Positions 61,622 through 64,000 of a DNA stretch of 64,000 bases are shown here, one piece after another. This DNA comes from Candidatus Kapaibacterium sp. (GTDB lineage: Bacteria; Bacteroidota; Ignavibacteria; Kapaibacteriales; UBA4661): the NCBI GenBank assembly GCA_025455065.1, contig JALONG010000007.1:93290-157289 (forward strand), written 5' to 3'. A model generated the notes under the pieces. The model worked only from the letters and a program-made list of their open reading frames with translations. It did not search any database and had not been told where the DNA came from. Each line of letters opens with the position of its first letter. Position 1 is the first letter of the stretch. A program made the translations under genes and the position numbers.

Positions 61622-62737
61622 ATGCAATCCATCCCATTTCTTGACCTTAAATCCCTCAATCTTGCACTCGAAAGAGATCTGCAAAGCGCTTTTTCTGATG
61701 TTCTCCATAGTGGTTGGTTTATTTTGGGCAAAAACGTTACGGCGTTTGAAGAAGAATATGCGAAATTTTCCGGCACAACACACGCAATCGGCGTTGCGAA
61801 TGGCTTGGATGCGCTTCACATAGCGCTTAAAGTCTTGGGTGTTGGCAAAGGCGACGAGGTGATTGTTCCCTCGAACACGTATATCGCAACGATGCTTGCT
61901 TCGTCGTTTGTCGGCGCAACGCCTGTTCCCGTCGAGCCTCGCGCCGCGACTTACAATATCAACCCGGAACTCATAGAAGCTGCCATTACGCCGCGCACAA
62001 AGGTCATTATGCCTGTTCACCTCTACGGGCAAGCCGCAGAAATGGATGCGATTATGGCGATTGCGGAAAAGCATGGAATCTACGTTGTTGAAGACAATGC
62101 GCAGGCACAAGGAGCGTTTTACAACGGCAGAACAACGGGTAGTTTTGGGCATATTAACGGCACAAGTTTTTATCCAGGCAAAAATCTGGGTGCATTGGGT
62201 GATGCGGGAGCAATCACCACCAACAATGCTGATTACGATAAAAACGCCCGTTCATGGCGTAATTACGGCTCACACAAGAAATACTACAACGAAGTTTTGG
62301 GCTTTAATTCTCGCTTGGATGAGTTGCAAGCCGCGTTGCTGCTTAAAAAACTCCCTTCGCTCTACAATGACAACGCCGAGCGTGAACGCATCGCATCGCT
62401 GTATTCCGACTTACTACAAGGCGTGGGAGACGTGATTACACCTGCTTTGGCGGATAATGCGACATCAGTGTTTCACCTTTACGTCATTCGCACCAAACAC
62501 CGCGATGCACTCCAAGAACACCTCACGCAAAACGGTATCGGCACGATGATTCATTACCCCGTGCCGCCGCATTTGCAAGAAGCATACGGGGATAAAGGCT
62601 GGAAACGTGGTCAGTTCCCGCTTGCGGAAGAAATTGCCGAAACGTGTTTGTCATTGCCGATATTTCCGGGCTTGACCGATGCACAAGTGGAGCGGGTGGT
62701 AGAGGTTATTAAGGCGTTTTTTGCACAAAAAGGCTAA
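61622..62737 (+). CDS. DegT/DnrJ/EryC1 aminotransferase, FdtB/QdtB-like
   Basis: A 371-residue PLP enzyme that aminates keto sugars bound to dTDP. The PLP lysine is K187 in SFYPGKNLGALGDAGAI, and the phosphate site and sugar loop (VVEDNAQAQGAFYNGRTTGSFG) match the FdtB/QdtB group that makes 3-amino-3,6-dideoxyhexoses from the FdtA/QdtA product. FNSRLDELQAALLLKKL is also typical. It lies 4.5 kb from the nearest ketoisomerase gene, so the pathway genes are dispersed. The next gene starts 4 bp after the stop. Confidence 0.92.
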   Translation: MQSIPFLDLKSLNLALERDLQSAFSDVLHSGWFILGKNVTAFEEEYAKFSGTTHAIGVANGLDALHIALKVLGVGKGDEVIVPSNTYIATMLASSFVGATPVPVEPRAATYNINPELIEAAITPRTKVIMPVHLYGQAAEMDAIMAIAEKHGIYVVEDNAQAQGAFYNGRTTGSFGHINGTSFYPGKNLGALGDAGAITTNNADYDKNARSWRNYGSHKKYYNEVLGFNSRLDELQAALLLKKLPSLYNDNAERERIASLYSDLLQGVGDVITPALADNATSVFHLYVIRTKHRDALQEHLTQNGIGTMIHYPVPPHLQEAYGDKGWKRGQFPLAEEIAETCLSLPIFPGLTDAQVERVVEVIKAFFAQKG

Positions 62738-62741
62738 ACGT

Positions 62742-63080
62742 ATGGCTACCGCGCAACAACCCAAAACCACTTCAGAATTGCGGCAGGAAATGTGGGCTGC
62801 TCATAATAGGTTCAGCGACCTTACATCGGAACTTATCCACCTGAAGGAATCTGCACCAGGAAGCGCCCGGCATTTGCAAGTGCCTGATGAACATTTACTT
62901 GCAAAACGTGAAATGGATAGACTGCAAGCGATTTCTGGAGAAGCCGCAATTGATTCACATCAAAATCCTATTGTGAAAATAGCAATTTTGCTCACGCTGT
63001 TGGCAGTTGTTTTTTCTACGTTCTATCTATATTGGGGCTATAAGTTCATAGATTTTATTTACGGCGCTGCTCTGAGATAA
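62742..63080 (+). CDS. Small membrane protein of unknown function
   Basis: 112 residues from MATAQQPKTTSELRQ. A polar, mainly helical cytoplasmic part (coiled-coil-like, rich in Glu, Arg and Gln) is followed by one membrane span near the C terminus (IVKIAILLTLLAVVFSTFYLYWG). No family recognised. It directly follows the aminotransferase gene and is probably co-transcribed. Confidence 0.6.
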   Translation: MATAQQPKTTSELRQEMWAAHNRFSDLTSELIHLKESAPGSARHLQVPDEHLLAKREMDRLQAISGEAAIDSHQNPIVKIAILLTLLAVVFSTFYLYWGYKFIDFIYGAALR

Positions 63081-63235
63081 TTGAATAACCTAAAGTCAAA
63101 AAATTAAGATGAATGCCTAAGTACATGATTCTTAAATTAAGCGGTTATTTTTAGCCAAGTATTTATGCGGCGTTGCAAAATCAAAGCGGCTTCAATGCTT
63201 ATTTTCCAATAGTTATTTATTTCAAGAATAACGTA
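63081..63235. other. AT-rich intergenic stretch
   Basis: About 155 bp between the small membrane protein gene and the IS4-type remnant. No gene, RNA or clear hairpin is visible; it probably contains the outer end of the insertion. Confidence 0.4.
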
Positions 63236-63949
63236 CTAAGTACCATACAAAAGTCCTAGCAAGCAGATAAATAGGCTTTTTTGAAATGATTGGGCTTTCT
63301 TCACACTACGATGGAGTTCATCCAGTCCAAGGCGAAAGATACTTTTGGCTTTTCTACCGTGTTTTTTCAAGCGTAAGGGTTGTTGAGCGTGTTTCCACTG
63401 CCCAACCATGTACGCCCAGACAAAGGTGAGCGCCAAAACCGCCATGAGCGTTTGAATGCGTTCGGGTTTCGTCAAATGCGTGTCTTCACAGTTGAAGCCT
63501 CGTGATTTCAGGCAGCCGAACAAGATTTCAATCGTCCAGCGAATAGCGTAATCGTGAAGCGCCGTCGGTGTATAGTTCGGCGTAACGACGATGAGAAAGT
63601 CGCCATCGGCAAGGCGCATACCGCTTATCCAGAGCCGATGCCCATTAACCAAGAGCGGTTTGGCAATGATTGTGCCATGATGCAGAGGCAGCGCGGCAAA
63701 GAAACGACAAACATGAATGAGCTTGCCTTTACGATTATGCACCTTGAAATTTTTGCGAATCCGAATGCGAAAATCAATCTTCGCCGCCAGCAGGAAGGCA
63801 AACCATTGCTCGCCAACGAACTCACGGTCAGCCGTCAGATGGGCAATGCGCCCCGGCGCTGCCAAGACAAAGAAACAATCGAAGATTGCGCACCGCTCGG
63901 CGGTATTATACCAATTTGAGTTGACAATTATGCATAAATTCTTTGTATA
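63236..63949 (-). pseudogene. IS4-type transposase, C-terminal fragment
   Basis: The frame holds the second half of a DDE transposase of the IS4 family. HLTADREFVGEQWF carries the second catalytic Asp, and YAIRWTIEILFGCLK matches the Y-X2-R-X3-E-X6-K signature, with the catalytic Glu. Homology can be followed in frame upstream to about NTAERCAIFDCFFVLAAPGR near 63900, beyond which an in-frame TAA at 63950-63952 stops it. The first third of a normal transposase is absent from the window, and no start codon fits. Terminal repeats were not recognised. Probably a decayed insertion. Confidence 0.8.
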
Positions 63950-64000
63950 TTAGATTGAATAGAACAATGTTTGTAACCTGTTGCTCAACATCATGCGCCG

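Overview
The window is a gene-dense stretch of a bacterial chromosome of moderate GC. The content points to the Bacteroidota/Chlorobiota (FCB) group, perhaps a Kapabacteria- or Ignavibacteria-like lineage; this placement is an inference from gene content. The supporting features are the Bacteroidetes-type succinate dehydrogenase/fumarate reductase flavoprotein, the release factor 1 type, FdtA/QdtA sugar ketoisomerases, a tricorn-like protease, secreted beta-barrel proteins of no known family and a mixture of good and absent Shine-Dalgarno sites. No rRNA, tRNA or CRISPR array was seen.

Layout. 0-3 kb: sdhA-sdhB, with no sdhC beside them. 3.1-3.8 kb: a gene-poor patch holding a candidate MITE. 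3.8-8 kb: a GT2 glycosyltransferase, a GT39-like membrane glycosyltransferase and a polysaccharide flippase in one operon. 8.2-11.4 kb: murD-ftsW and a Uma2-type nuclease gene. 11.6-15 kb: a tricorn-like protease. 15.1-19.9 kb: hisH, a MATE exporter, an RsbW-like kinase and an outer-membrane barrel. 20-24.8 kb: a conserved Cys/His protein, two paralogous surface proteins and a large secreted protein. 24.9-28.8 kb: acetyl-CoA synthetase and an MHS-type transporter. 29-34.6 kb: PAP2 phosphatase, a GCS2-type ligase, peroxiredoxin, L19, a shrunken IS66 element and argG. 34.6-39.4 kb: a DUF433 protein with an AT-rich secreted protein, an acyl-CoA dehydrogenase and a GMC oxidase. 39.5-50 kb: PIG-L deacetylase, PlsC-like acyltransferase, DUF58 and MoxR, a LipM-like transferase, a lipoprotein and prfA. 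50-62.7 kb: malate synthase and a dispersed set of dTDP-3-amino-3,6-dideoxyhexose genes (three FdtA-like cupins, two acyltransferases, a Gfo/Idh oxidoreductase, an ABC ATPase and an FdtB-like aminotransferase) interleaved with murG, a lone Hpt protein, a DUF4197 protein, a SPOR protein and an esterase. 63.2-64 kb: an IS4-type transposase remnant.

How the genes fit together. acs, the MHS transporter and malate synthase suggest acetate use, and sdhAB and the acyl-CoA dehydrogenase feed central carbon oxidation. The glycosyltransferase/flippase operon and the aminosugar genes suggest surface glycan synthesis. murD, ftsW and murG belong to peptidoglycan synthesis but are split over about 48 kb.

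The most unusual signal is not a gene. At least a dozen loci carry two to seven imperfect tandem copies of a short unit (7, 11-12, 14 or 16 bp) in the leader just upstream of, or directly over, the start codon. The unit differs at each locus while the architecture recurs. The other notable points are the three ketoisomerase paralogues with differing active-site residues and two internally shrunken mobile elements with good terminal inverted repeats.
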